Assembly (NCBI RefSeq): GCF_000527095.1
Contig: NZ_AZUN01000001.1
Span: 3,671,501-3,735,500 of the forward strand
DNA from: Methylomicrobium lacus LW14
GTDB taxonomy: Bacteria; Pseudomonadota; Gammaproteobacteria; Methylococcales; Methylomonadaceae
Length of the DNA: 64,000 bases
Direction of reading: 5' to 3'
Part shown: positions 46,353 through 55,687 of the stretch, piece by piece
Position numbering within the stretch: position 1 is the stretch's first letter
How the letters are laid out: the number at the start of each line of letters is the position of its first letter
Made by a program: the position numbers and the translations under genes
Notes under the pieces: model-generated
Databases searched by the model: none
What the model was told of the DNA's origin: nothing
What the model saw: only the letters and a program-made list of their open reading frames with translations

Positions 46353-49300
46353 TTACCGATCCAGTCCAGCACTACGATTTTTGTCGGCTTCGACTGCTTT
46401 ACTTTTTCTGTTATTTCCGAGCAAAATGTCTAGGTCTTCCTGTGAAATCTTGGGTGGTGTGAGTGTTCGGGTAGGCTGAATTGTCTCCTTGTCGTTTTGG
46501 TCATGACCATCTTTGTTTGCAATGCTATTTTCTCCCGAGCGATTGAAAACCGCTGCCTTCAGTTCTTCCGCGTTATCTGTGACAATTATGGCCTCGTCCT
46601 TTGCGCGACTTATTGCCACATATAAGGACCTTTGATGTACTAGATTTGCCCGGGTTGATTCCAAATGTGCGATGACCCGTTCGGCTGTACGTCCTTGGCT
46701 TGAATGGACTGTCTGTGCATAGGCCAAGTCCCAATGCCCCCATTTATTCAGATCTACATCGAACTTTTTGCCGGCATCGTTTTTGAAAGTCGCAACGGAA
46801 CCTTCGATTTTTAACACCGTGGCCTTGTCGGAATTCATCATGTCCCGATTTTTGTCGTTTTTGGTCCAGATGACGCGGTCACCTGCGGCCAAGCCACCGC
46901 CTACACGATCGAAGGCTTCCGCTTTGCCGTATTTGGCCGGATTCCACGCCACGGTTTCTCCATGTGAGGAGGTTAAGTGGACGACGTTATTCCGTTTGTC
47001 GACTTTGTCAACGAGGTAATCGGCGTCCTTGTTGGCCCCCAGGTTTTTGTAATCGCGCTGGAATTTGATGGCGTCTCCTGGTCTATAACTGTCGGCCTGC
47101 GCTTTTTCCGCCTCAGTAAAGCCTTTGGCAACAAGGCGGCTTGATCCAAATTCGGGGCCGTGCACGGTACCTTCTTTTTTCAGTTCGTCCCGGATCATTT
47201 GATTGACGATGTTTCGCCCGTTTCTGCTAGGTTCCAACACCAACGTTTTTTCGCGCTGCTCCGGCGATAATTTGGTGTATTCTTTGGCAACGGTTCTGTA
47301 TCGATCAATTGCATCGCTGCCAATTTCCTTGAGGTTTTTCATTGCCTTTTGAATGGTGTGAACCGAGATATCGGCCCGGTCGCGGTAGGAGGCGTAGACC
47401 GCGCTGAGCAAGTTTTGATCACGTTGACGGACGATGGTTTCGAGTCTGTGCGTCCGCATCACGCTCTGCATTTGATGAAAGGCGCGTCCGCTTTCAACAG
47501 AAGCCAACTGCTTGGTATCGCCCACGAAGATCACACGAGCGTTCCATTTGTTTGCTGCGTTCAAGAGTTCCTTCATCTGCTTGGTGCCCACCATGCCGGC
47601 TTCATCGACGATCCATACCCGCTTCGAATAGCCAGATTTTTCGAGCTTCGCCTGCGCCTGATAGGCCCTGTGTTTTTGGTATTCTTTATAGATGAGGTTG
47701 ATTGTGTGGTGAAGTAGAGAGTCGATCACGTTGGCCTTGCGCCACGTGCCATCGATCTTTTTGACAAAGTAGCCTTTCCATGCCGAATGTGCCACATTGG
47801 GCTCGAATCGCGGGGTATTGGCTTTTTTTGTCCGATAGTGGAGCTCCTTTAATAATTTTTTGTTTTCGGCTTCTTCGCGCTTCAAATCGATCAGGAATTT
47901 TGCAACTGTTTTGCTGCTTAATCCGCCGCCCTCTTCGAGTTGTTTGGCGGCCGCTCCGCTTGGTGCCATGCCCTGGACATCGTACCCGCGTCGTTTCGCT
48001 TCTGCGATATAGGTCTTCAAAACTGTGGTTGTTTTTGCTGCGCCGGCGGCCCCTTGCACGGCATTGAACTGATCCCTTGACGACAACAAAGCGGCGGTGG
48101 TTTTTAACTGATCATCCGACCATTTGTACGGGCCTTTTGTGCTGGTTTTTGCAACAAATCGTTTCGCGTCTGCATCGCTCATGATGCTTGAAACCCGGTC
48201 TTTTCCCAGCGAAGCCGCCGTGATCATTTGGGCTTCGATTCTGACATTTTCGGGTGTGGTATAACCCTCGACTTCTTTCTTTGAATTCCACCGATCAGCG
48301 ACTGTTCGTTGCAAAATTTCTCTTCGACCTTCCCATCGCGAAAGTGCGGCTTGTATGTCCTTTTCGGAAGCCAGTGAGCCAAAATTTCGGTTTCTGACTT
48401 CTGCCAAAAGGTCCGATTTTCGAAATGACATTTCGCGTTCTGACAGTTTTTGGACCGCGAATTGAATCGCCTCATTTGCTTTGTTGATCTTGTCTTCCTT
48501 TAATGATCGACTGTTATAACCGCCTTCAACCGCGAAGTTTTCGGCAGTTTTGACGAAACGATTGAGATCCTGAAATTTTTCAGCTTCGGCTTTCCATTGG
48601 TTACGCAGTTCTTCCCGGTCACCAGTGGTTTTGACCTTTCGAGTCGCCAGCGCTGCAACTTCTTTTTCTGCCGCGGTCGCGCTGTTTCTGTCTTTTCCTC
48701 TCTGTTCAAGCGCGGCCTCTACTTGCTGGCTGCGCTTGGAAAAATGGTCCATCAATTCCTTGTGGACGCCCGCAATTTCGAAACTCAGTGCGCCTTTTTT
48801 TCCTTCTCCAACTGTCGTTTTATCGATGCTGTAACCCAATGCGCGCGTCATGGCTGCCAGTTCTTGTCGATAAATCAATCCTGCTTCTTTTTGCAGGCGA
48901 TAAATATCTTTTGATTCGAGACTTCGCCATTTTCCGTCCTCACTCAGCGTCGCATTTGCGACGACTGCATGGGTGTGTAATTGGGGATCCATTTCGCGGG
49001 ATGTTTCATGCTTGAACGCGGCAACCACCAAATTGCCGGTCAATTGCTTTTCCATTTCACCGCCCATCTTTACACGCGTCATGGCGGCCCTGGATTCAAT
49101 CACGTCGAGCGTGGCTTTAACAGCCTCTTTATGCGCGTCTATCAATCTTTTATCACCGCCAACTTCCGCCAAAATCGATACGGATTTTGGCGCCGAAAAC
49201 GTCAAGTCCCAGCCAGCTTTATGCTCGTTTTCGCCGTTTTGACCGATTCGCCCAAGCGTGACGCCGTTGCCTAAATTGCCTTCCAAAACCTCCTTGAACC

Positions 49301-49466
49301 GCTCTGGATCGACTTCACCACTCAGTCCTAGGGCAGTGGCACCTTTGCCGTGCCACTCCGCAGAAACGTCTTCTTTGGTGTAATAGTCTTCGTTGTTTTT
49401 ATCGTCCTTCCCGCCGAAATAGGTGGCCGCTCCAGCGCTGTTGGTAATTTGGCTGACCGATAGCAT
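46353..49466 (-). CDS. MobF-family conjugative relaxase-helicase (TrwC/TraI-like)
   Basis: From ATG 49466 (AGGAGAA five bases upstream) the protein has 1037 residues. The N-terminal relaxase domain has candidate catalytic tyrosines Tyr16 and Tyr28/Tyr29 (KNNEDYYTKED) and the metal site PQLHTHAVVANA. The RecD-like helicase follows, with Walker A GAAGAAKTT (Ala replaces the usual Gly before Lys), Walker B WIVDEAGMV and C-terminal VHSSQGRTAERV and YVAISRAKDEAII. It should nick oriT, stay covalently attached to the strand and unwind it during transfer. It is the last gene of a trwA-trwB-trwC-like operon. Confidence 0.92.
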   Translation of the reverse strand: MLSVSQITNSAGAATYFGGKDDKNNEDYYTKEDVSAEWHGKGATALGLSGEVDPERFKEVLEGNLGNGVTLGRIGQNGENEHKAGWDLTFSAPKSVSILAEVGGDKRLIDAHKEAVKATLDVIESRAAMTRVKMGGEMEKQLTGNLVVAAFKHETSREMDPQLHTHAVVANATLSEDGKWRSLESKDIYRLQKEAGLIYRQELAAMTRALGYSIDKTTVGEGKKGALSFEIAGVHKELMDHFSKRSQQVEAALEQRGKDRNSATAAEKEVAALATRKVKTTGDREELRNQWKAEAEKFQDLNRFVKTAENFAVEGGYNSRSLKEDKINKANEAIQFAVQKLSEREMSFRKSDLLAEVRNRNFGSLASEKDIQAALSRWEGRREILQRTVADRWNSKKEVEGYTTPENVRIEAQMITAASLGKDRVSSIMSDADAKRFVAKTSTKGPYKWSDDQLKTTAALLSSRDQFNAVQGAAGAAKTTTVLKTYIAEAKRRGYDVQGMAPSGAAAKQLEEGGGLSSKTVAKFLIDLKREEAENKKLLKELHYRTKKANTPRFEPNVAHSAWKGYFVKKIDGTWRKANVIDSLLHHTINLIYKEYQKHRAYQAQAKLEKSGYSKRVWIVDEAGMVGTKQMKELLNAANKWNARVIFVGDTKQLASVESGRAFHQMQSVMRTHRLETIVRQRDQNLLSAVYASYRDRADISVHTIQKAMKNLKEIGSDAIDRYRTVAKEYTKLSPEQREKTLVLEPSRNGRNIVNQMIRDELKKEGTVHGPEFGSSRLVAKGFTEAEKAQADSYRPGDAIKFQRDYKNLGANKDADYLVDKVDKRNNVVHLTSSHGETVAWNPAKYGKAEAFDRVGGGLAAGDRVIWTKNDKNRDMMNSDKATVLKIEGSVATFKNDAGKKFDVDLNKWGHWDLAYAQTVHSSQGRTAERVIAHLESTRANLVHQRSLYVAISRAKDEAIIVTDNAEELKAAVFNRSGENSIANKDGHDQNDKETIQPTRTLTPPKISQEDLDILLGNNRKSKAVEADKNRSAGLDR

Positions 49467-49476
49467 TGATGTTCTC

Positions 49477-51297
49477 CTACAATAATTTATCCATCGCAAC
49501 ATCATCGGTAAGGGAAATAGATGGATCTTGTATTACGCTCGGGTTTTCTTCGATTTGAGGGACTAATCCCATCCGTGAACCAATGGACAAGCCGGGATCA
49601 GAGGTGACATAAGGCTCTGCCAAGGAGGGCCTGTTTTGGGGGATTAAACTGGCTTTTGTGATTGGATAATTGCCAGCCAGTTTCAGAAAACACCGGAGGT
49701 TTTCCAGACCGGAAATTTCTGATGGCAAGAGGGATTTATCGATTTTGCGGCCGCCGTTCAGGGTCACTGCATCGCGGCTTTCATTCGGCGAATAAGCGTG
49801 ACTCTCGCCTGCCTGATCGGTTTCCCTTTCGCCTGCCATTCTCGACGCCCAATCCGCCGTATCGGGGTCAGGAGCCCGAAAAATAGCGTGTGTGGAACAC
49901 AGGCCGGCCAGTGCTTCCGCGCCGTCTTTTTTATACACTTCCCGGAGTTGAGCGACCGATTGGATTCCCAAAATACCGGCCGCTCCGTATTTTCTACCCA
50001 TTGCCAAAAGGCGCGGTATCGAGGGCATTTTTTGCAGGCTCGGCAGCTCGTCGAGCACGAAAAAAATCCGCCGTTGACGATCCGGTTTCATTGACAATAG
50101 TGCGGCGGCTGCGCAATCCAACCAACACGACAGCAGTGGCCTAAGCGCCGCGTGATAGTCGATCCGACTGCTAATAAAAAGCCAGCCGTTTCCATCTTCC
50201 TCAATGAATTTTCGGATCGAAAATGGATCGCCTTTGACCGGTAAAAGTTTTAAACAGCGCACATACGCCGCCGCACTCGCCCGGATCGAAATGGCCAGCT
50301 TCGAGCCCGATTCATCGCCGGTAATCAGCGAGGCTGCTTCGGTGCCTTTGACGGCTTCGGCGAGTTCGCTCATGTCGGCGACCAGCATCAGTTCGAGCAA
50401 GCGCAAGAGGTTGAAATTGCCTTCCCGCCACATTTTCAACATGGCTCCTGCGACCAGTGCGCGGGCGACGTCGGCCCAGAATCGATCACCTTCGCCTTCC
50501 GGTACCAGGCTCTCGGCAATGCGCTCAAAGTCGAATTCCGACGTGCATTCCACCCACGGATTCCACGATGGTGATCGGCCGTCCATCGGGTTTAAAATCG
50601 TGTCTCCCGGCAGGTAAAATCGCTCTACGAAATCTCCTGAAATATCATAGATAATAGCCCTTTGGCCTCGCGCTCGAATCTGGTCAAGCAGCCCGGAAAT
50701 AAGCACCGATTTTCCGGTGCCCGGAGCGCCGCTAATCATCGTGTGTTGTGTCTCGGTGTCGATAATCAGTGACACGTTGCCGACCTGCAAATCCGAGTTG
50801 AGACCTTCATCCTTCAATGCTTTCTCCAGCACTTCTGGGTCTACGATTCGCGCGCCGCGCAGGTATTCGTCAAGGCGTAGTTCTTCGCCCTTTATACGAG
50901 CCCGGCGAGCATAAAAAATCATAATACCCAAGCTGCATGATCCTCCGACAGAAAGACAAAAAACGATTTGTCGATTGATTTTTTCAGCATTGGCAATGAC
51001 GCCGGGTTCTTTTAATATTTCGCTTGAACGGAACGATTTTTGGCTTCCGTCCAAGGTAATTTGAATGCGTCCTGAGGGGTACAATACGGAATAGATTTTT
51101 GCTTCCAGCCACGCGTAGTAAATGATTCGTTCAAATGCCGTAGCGCGTTTTCCGACCGTAATTATCGACATGACGCTGACAATGAGCATTAGCGATAGGG
51201 CACCCCATAGCACCGAGAAAAATAACATTTCCCCTTGAGTTTTGGTTACGTTCCAGCCGCGAATAAAATCATGGACCCAACCTTTTCTTGCGCTCAT
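49477..51297 (-). CDS. TrwB/VirD4-type coupling protein
   Basis: The 606-residue protein has two N-terminal membrane segments (about 20-45, LFFSVLWGALSLMLIVSVMS, and about 90-112, IVFCLSVGGSCSLGIMIFYA). The hexameric ATPase domain has Walker A GAPGTGKSVL and Walker B FFVLDELPSL. It links the relaxosome to a type IV secretion channel and pumps DNA. It overlaps trwA by ATGA and is followed after 10 bp by the relaxase gene. No channel genes are in the window, so it probably relies on a helper system or on genes outside. Confidence 0.92.
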   Translation of the reverse strand: MSARKGWVHDFIRGWNVTKTQGEMLFFSVLWGALSLMLIVSVMSIITVGKRATAFERIIYYAWLEAKIYSVLYPSGRIQITLDGSQKSFRSSEILKEPGVIANAEKINRQIVFCLSVGGSCSLGIMIFYARRARIKGEELRLDEYLRGARIVDPEVLEKALKDEGLNSDLQVGNVSLIIDTETQHTMISGAPGTGKSVLISGLLDQIRARGQRAIIYDISGDFVERFYLPGDTILNPMDGRSPSWNPWVECTSEFDFERIAESLVPEGEGDRFWADVARALVAGAMLKMWREGNFNLLRLLELMLVADMSELAEAVKGTEAASLITGDESGSKLAISIRASAAAYVRCLKLLPVKGDPFSIRKFIEEDGNGWLFISSRIDYHAALRPLLSCWLDCAAAALLSMKPDRQRRIFFVLDELPSLQKMPSIPRLLAMGRKYGAAGILGIQSVAQLREVYKKDGAEALAGLCSTHAIFRAPDPDTADWASRMAGERETDQAGESHAYSPNESRDAVTLNGGRKIDKSLLPSEISGLENLRCFLKLAGNYPITKASLIPQNRPSLAEPYVTSDPGLSIGSRMGLVPQIEENPSVIQDPSISLTDDVAMDKLL

Positions 51298-51605
51298 AAA
51301 TCCACCTCCAGATCGCGCGCCCGTTCGAGCAGACGCTGGAAAACAGCATCGATTTTTTCGCCGATTTGGTCTTCATCGGCTGCCGACAAGCCGCGCTTTG
51401 TGATCAAATAGATTGAAGCAATCGTGCGCAAAATAACTTGAATTTCTGCGCGGATTGTTCGCAACTCTTCATTGCTTTTTTGATGATAAATGGCGGCATA
51501 GAGTAGCCTTTCGGCTTGCGCGGATTTGGATTTACCGGCGCTTTCGGCAAGGCTGTTTATCGCCTGGTAGAGCTCGTCGGCAAGGTAAACTTTGATGGAT
51601 TTCAT
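51294..51605 (-). CDS. TrwA-like ribbon-helix-helix relaxosome accessory protein
   Basis: The protein has 103 residues from ATG 51605 (AGGGA eight bases upstream; the frame stays open to 51644). The N-terminal ribbon-helix-helix text is MKSIKVYLADELYQAINSLA with SKSAQAERLLYAAI, followed by a helical C-terminal part. TrwA-type proteins bind oriT and repress their own promoter while stimulating the relaxase and coupling ATPase. Its place as first gene ahead of trwB and trwC is the R388 order. Confidence 0.8.
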   Translation of the reverse strand: MKSIKVYLADELYQAINSLAESAGKSKSAQAERLLYAAIYHQKSNEELRTIRAEIQVILRTIASIYLITKRGLSAADEDQIGEKIDAVFQRLLERARDLEVDL

Positions 51606-51700
51606 GGATGATTTCCCTATGTATATTGGACGGAGAAATATCATCGATGCGGGAAATACCCGTAAATTTGACCGGGCTGCGAGCCTGGAACTACGCGGCT

Positions 51701-51749
51701 TGTCCCATCACTGGGACACCGTAAAACAGGCGAGTCCCATCACTGGGAC
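51701..51749. promoter_or_regulatory. Two TGTCCCA-TCAC-TGGGACA operators upstream of trwA-like gene
   Basis: TGTCCCATCACTGGGACA (51701-51718) is repeated as GTCCCATCACTGGGAC (51734-51749). Centre spacing is about 32 bp, three helical turns. They lie about 100 bp upstream of the trwA-like start, where a self-repressing ribbon-helix-helix protein or oriT accessory sites would be expected. A further GC-rich inverted repeat, GCGGGAAATACCCG, lies near 51649. Confidence 0.65.
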
Positions 51750-51876
51750 ACGGCGCAAACCCTTGCCGGCTGCGGCTTCCAGCGGGCGGGGGCTGTTTCA
51801 CCGAAGGTGCGTGGGGTGTGTAATAAAATAGGGGCCCCGCGTAGCGGGGAAATTTCTTTCTTTATTCTGTATTTTT

Positions 51877-52731
51877 ATGATGAAAGCTAAATCTACGAAG
51901 GCGATGTTCTTGTTATGTCTGACGATTGCAGTTAGCGGTTGCGGGGGAACGACTAATAAAAAGGTAGCAATGCTTACCTATGGGCTACCCAAAAGCCACA
52001 GTAAGCTAACCGATACGGTACTCTGGCAGGCGAGTGGAATCGCTTTGGACGTCGGAAGGCCCCAGATTTCCGGTGCGCTACCCAATGGCATTGGAGCTGG
52101 AATTTACGCCGCTAAAATTTTGACATCCGGGAGCTATTTGGACTTGGTTAAAAATTCGAGTCATCTCGAAGCCTGGATGCCGGCAAATGATGCGAGCGAT
52201 GAAGAAGATGCGACTCTAAAAATGAGCGCCATTATGGAAGCTGCGGTTCGCAAAGCATTTTTACCGCCATATGAGGCCAAGATTTTCGAATTCGAAAATG
52301 AGGCAGTATTTGGTGCCGTTGATCAGCATCGATATATTCGAGTCAATGGCCCAGGATGCGAAAATTGGTCGTGCCTTGCCTCGCCTCCGATTCCATCCAA
52401 GTCGGGATGGATTGGACAAATGACAAAAACGGAATGCGTCGAGGATGCGGCAAGCAAAACAACCCATCCCTGTTACGCATACGATGGCCTTTTTGGCATA
52501 GGCTTTGGCAAAATTACAGAGGAACGCGATGAAGCCGGCTTGATCAATGAACATTGGCATAAAATTCAATCAAAACTTGTCGAGGGGTTTGACTATGAAC
52601 AACTCTTTTTGAGGATTTCAAAAAATTTGCCGGATTGGGTTTTTTTCTATATTGCCCCAAATGCCGGAAAGAAGGATGAGCCATTGGAAGGTCCTGCGCT
52701 TTTGAACAAGGGAGTGAAGATAAAAATTTGA
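51877..52731 (+). CDS. Lipoprotein of unknown function, first of a tandem pair
   Basis: The 284-residue protein has a lipoprotein signal (FLLCLTIAVSGCGG; lipobox VSGC). No family was recognised. It is highly similar to the following, IS-interrupted gene: both have SHLEAWM/SHLEVRM, DEEDATLKMSAI, DGPGCENWSCLA or NGPGCENWSCLA, and the C-terminus FDYEQLFLRIS then LPDWVFFYIAP. Paired cysteines (GPGCENWSCLA and later) may form disulfides. It should sit in the periplasm or outer membrane. Confidence 0.75.
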   Translation: MMKAKSTKAMFLLCLTIAVSGCGGTTNKKVAMLTYGLPKSHSKLTDTVLWQASGIALDVGRPQISGALPNGIGAGIYAAKILTSGSYLDLVKNSSHLEAWMPANDASDEEDATLKMSAIMEAAVRKAFLPPYEAKIFEFENEAVFGAVDQHRYIRVNGPGCENWSCLASPPIPSKSGWIGQMTKTECVEDAASKTTHPCYAYDGLFGIGFGKITEERDEAGLINEHWHKIQSKLVEGFDYEQLFLRISKNLPDWVFFYIAPNAGKKDEPLEGPALLNKGVKIKI

Positions 52732-52734
52732 GGC

Positions 52735-52754
52735 ATCCCTTCGGAGGGGTTTTT
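52735..52754 (+). terminator. Rho-independent terminator after the first lipoprotein gene
   Basis: The stem ATCCCT/AGGGGT with a TCGG loop is followed by TTTT, four bases after the lipoprotein stop codon. Confidence 0.75.
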
Positions 52755-53404
52755 GCATCCTTCGTTGCCGGAGTCAGACTGTAATCAAAATTTCATTTCC
52801 TCATCAATTGAAATTGATGGGACACGATTTATTAATGGGGAAATGTTTATGAAGGTCTGTTTTGATGATCAAGCTACTGCGTTATATGCGGTGACTGTTG
52901 TATTAGCGGCGCTTGTGGGTTGTTCGGCTGTGAAGCCGGTACTTGGAGGACATAAAACTTTAAATATCTCTGGAAAAAATATTAGTCATCTCGAAGTCAG
53001 GATGTCGCTGACTGAGGCCCGTGATGACGAGGACGCTACCCTAAAAATGAGTGCTATCGTCGAGACAGCAATTCGCGATGCCTTTTCACCGCCATTTCGA
53101 ACAAAGATCTTCGAGTATGAAAACGTGGCTTTTTTGGGGGAAAGAGACCATCATCGGGCCATCCTGGTTGATGGCCCAGGCTGTGAAAATTGGTCATGTC
53201 TTGCCGGTGGCCCCATAACCACGAAAGCCAAACTGGTTAAGGCAGAGTGTCATGATTTTAATGGACAAAAGCAGGATCAAATCATATTTCCTTGCTTTGC
53301 CTATTCCGGCTTTCATGGGATCGGATTGTAAGCGTTCAACCGTACCGCCTATAAAATAATTTTCGTCTGTTGCATCCTGTCCTTTTTTTGTCAGGAGTTT
53401 TGGC

Positions 53405-53692
53405 ATGGCTATCACAGCGAAATGGCGTCAGCATATTGAAGCGTGGCAACGTAGCGGGCTATCACAAGCCGCGTATTGCGCCGAGCGGCAACTCAATGTC
53501 CGTACCTTCACGGCGCGTTTGAGCGACTATCGCAAATTGCCCCAGCCAGAGTCGGCAGCCTTAATACCAGTGCATGTTCAACCGTCTGCGCCTGCCGCGA
53601 TTGTCTTCACGCATGCCCAAGGCCACCGCCTGGAGTTGTCCGCTACCGTATCAGCGCGCTGGGTGGCTGAGTTGTTGCGATGCCTGGCTTGA
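53405..53692 (+). CDS. tnpA: IS66 accessory protein TnpA, copy B
   Basis: The 95-residue protein is identical to that of copy A; the single DNA difference at 53623 is silent. It has the N-terminal helix-turn-helix and overlaps tnpB by 13 bp. Confidence 0.9.
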   Translation: MAITAKWRQHIEAWQRSGLSQAAYCAERQLNVRTFTARLSDYRKLPQPESAALIPVHVQPSAPAAIVFTHAQGHRLELSATVSARWVAELLRCLA

Positions 53693-54030
53693 TTGCGAGT
53701 CCGGCACAGATCTGGCTGGCGGTGGCGCCGGTCGATATGCGGCGCGGCCTGGATGGCTTAACCGCAATCGTCCAGCAAAGCCTGGGGCACCCGCCTGGCT
53801 GCGGATCGGCCTTCATCTTCCGCAACCGTGCCGGCAACCGCTTGCGCCTGTTGCTGTGGGACGGCAATGGGGTTTGGCTGTGCCAGCGGCGGTTGCATCG
53901 AGGCAGTTTTGTTTGGCCCAAAGCCTCTGACCCGGTCTTTGCGCTCAGTCAGGCCCAGTGGCAGTGGCTTGTGGCTGGTGTCGATTGGCAACGGCTATCG
54001 GCACAACCGTCAACAGAATGGCGGGTGTAA
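53680..54030 (+). CDS. tnpB: IS66 accessory protein TnpB, copy B
   Basis: The 116-residue protein is identical to copy A, with the APVDMRRGLDGL signature. Confidence 0.95.
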   Translation: MPGLIASPAQIWLAVAPVDMRRGLDGLTAIVQQSLGHPPGCGSAFIFRNRAGNRLRLLLWDGNGVWLCQRRLHRGSFVWPKASDPVFALSQAQWQWLVAGVDWQRLSAQPSTEWRV

Positions 54031-54094
54031 GGTACGGTATTGAAACCTAGTAAAATCAAGGCGTTCAGTGGGTTTATGCAGTATAATAACGGCC

Positions 54095-55687
54095 ATGAAT
54101 CCCCTCGCCAAACTCGATCAGTTGAACCTGGAGCCTTCGGCAAAAACCGAAGTAGCCGCATTGATTCAAGCGCTGATCGAGCAGGCTGAGCGGGATGCCA
54201 AAGCCATTCAGAGCAAAGACGTCAAAATCGCCGCGCTGACCCACGAGTTGGCGTATTACAAGCGCATCCGTTTCAGCACCAAGAGCGAAGCCTTGGCCCC
54301 GCTGCAGCGGGATGTGTTCGAGGAAACCTGGAACACGGATATTTCGGCCATCGACGCGGAAGTCGAGCAACTGCAAGATGCCAGTCCTTGTACCACGGTG
54401 GTCCGCCCCAAACGCCTGCGCGCCGGCCGGCAACCGTTACCGTCTCACTTGCCGCGCATCGAACACCGCCACGAACCCGAATCCTGCACCTGCGGGCACT
54501 GCGGCCGGGAGTTGGTCAAGATCGGCGAAGATGTGACCGAGCAACTGGATGTCGAGCCGGCGAAGTTCTTCGTCCATCGCCATATCCGCCCGCAATATGC
54601 CTGCCGGAGCTGCGAGACCGTGACGGCGGCGTCGATTCCGCCGGCGGTGATCGATGGCGGTCTGGCGGCGGTCGGCTTGTTGAGCTGGGTGATGATCAGC
54701 AAATTCCAGGACCATCTGCCGCTCTACCGCTTGGAGCAGATCGCCGCCCGCGACGGCGTGATCTTGTCCCGTTCCACCCTGGCCGACTGGGTCGGACGTC
54801 TCGGCGTCGCCTTGGAACCTTTGGCGGATCGCCTGGCCTGGCATCTTCAACAACGGCCGAGTCTTCATGCCGATGAAACGCCGGTGCCGCAACTGGATCC
54901 CGGCAACGGCAAAACCAAGAAAGCCTACCTGTGGGCCTACCGCAGCAATGACCTACAACCGGGGCCCAAGATCATCGTCTTCGACTATCAAGCCGGTCGC
55001 AGCGGCCGGCATGCCGGGCAGTTTCTAGGCGATTGGCAAGGCCATCTCGTGGTCGACGACTACGCCGGCTATAAAGCCTTGTTTGCGGCCGCCCGCGCCC
55101 ATCCCGAAACTCGACTTCGGCTTGAGCCATGTATCGAACTGGCGTGTTGGGCGCATGCGCGGCGGAAATTCTTCGACCTGTTCCAGGCCAGCCAGAGCCC
55201 GATTGCGCAAGAAGCCTTACAGCGCATCGCGGTGCTGTATGCGATTGAAGCCGAAGGCCAAAGCCTGAGTTCAGCGGAACGCCAACGCCTGCGTGCCGAG
55301 AAAAGCCGGCCGGCACTGGCCGGCCTGCACGACTGGCTGCAACGCACCCGAACCCACGCCGCGCCCAATACCGCGACCGCTAAAGCCATCGACTACAGCT
55401 TGAAACGCTGGATCGCTCTCACACGCTATGCTGAAACCGGCGATCTGCCAATCGACAACAACCCGATTGAAAACAGCATCCGACCTATCGCTTTGGGTAA
55501 AAAGAACTGGCTCTTTGCAGGCTCGGAACGCGCCGGAAAACGCGCGGCTGTGATTCAAACCTTGCTCGGCACGGCCAAGCTCAACGGCCTCGATCCTTCG
55601 GCCTGGCTAAAAGACACCCTCGAAAAACTGCCTACCTGGCCTAACAGCCGTATCGACGAACTACTGCCTTTCGGCAAATCACATTAA
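54095..55687 (+). CDS. tnpC: IS66 transposase TnpC, copy B
   Basis: The 530-residue DDE transposase has the same motifs as copy A and is intact. The two base differences near its end (55519, 55540) do not change the protein. Either copy could supply transposase for both elements. Confidence 0.96.
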   Translation: MNPLAKLDQLNLEPSAKTEVAALIQALIEQAERDAKAIQSKDVKIAALTHELAYYKRIRFSTKSEALAPLQRDVFEETWNTDISAIDAEVEQLQDASPCTTVVRPKRLRAGRQPLPSHLPRIEHRHEPESCTCGHCGRELVKIGEDVTEQLDVEPAKFFVHRHIRPQYACRSCETVTAASIPPAVIDGGLAAVGLLSWVMISKFQDHLPLYRLEQIAARDGVILSRSTLADWVGRLGVALEPLADRLAWHLQQRPSLHADETPVPQLDPGNGKTKKAYLWAYRSNDLQPGPKIIVFDYQAGRSGRHAGQFLGDWQGHLVVDDYAGYKALFAAARAHPETRLRLEPCIELACWAHARRKFFDLFQASQSPIAQEALQRIAVLYAIEAEGQSLSSAERQRLRAEKSRPALAGLHDWLQRTRTHAAPNTATAKAIDYSLKRWIALTRYAETGDLPIDNNPIENSIRPIALGKKNWLFAGSERAGKRAAVIQTLLGTAKLNGLDPSAWLKDTLEKLPTWPNSRIDELLPFGKSH

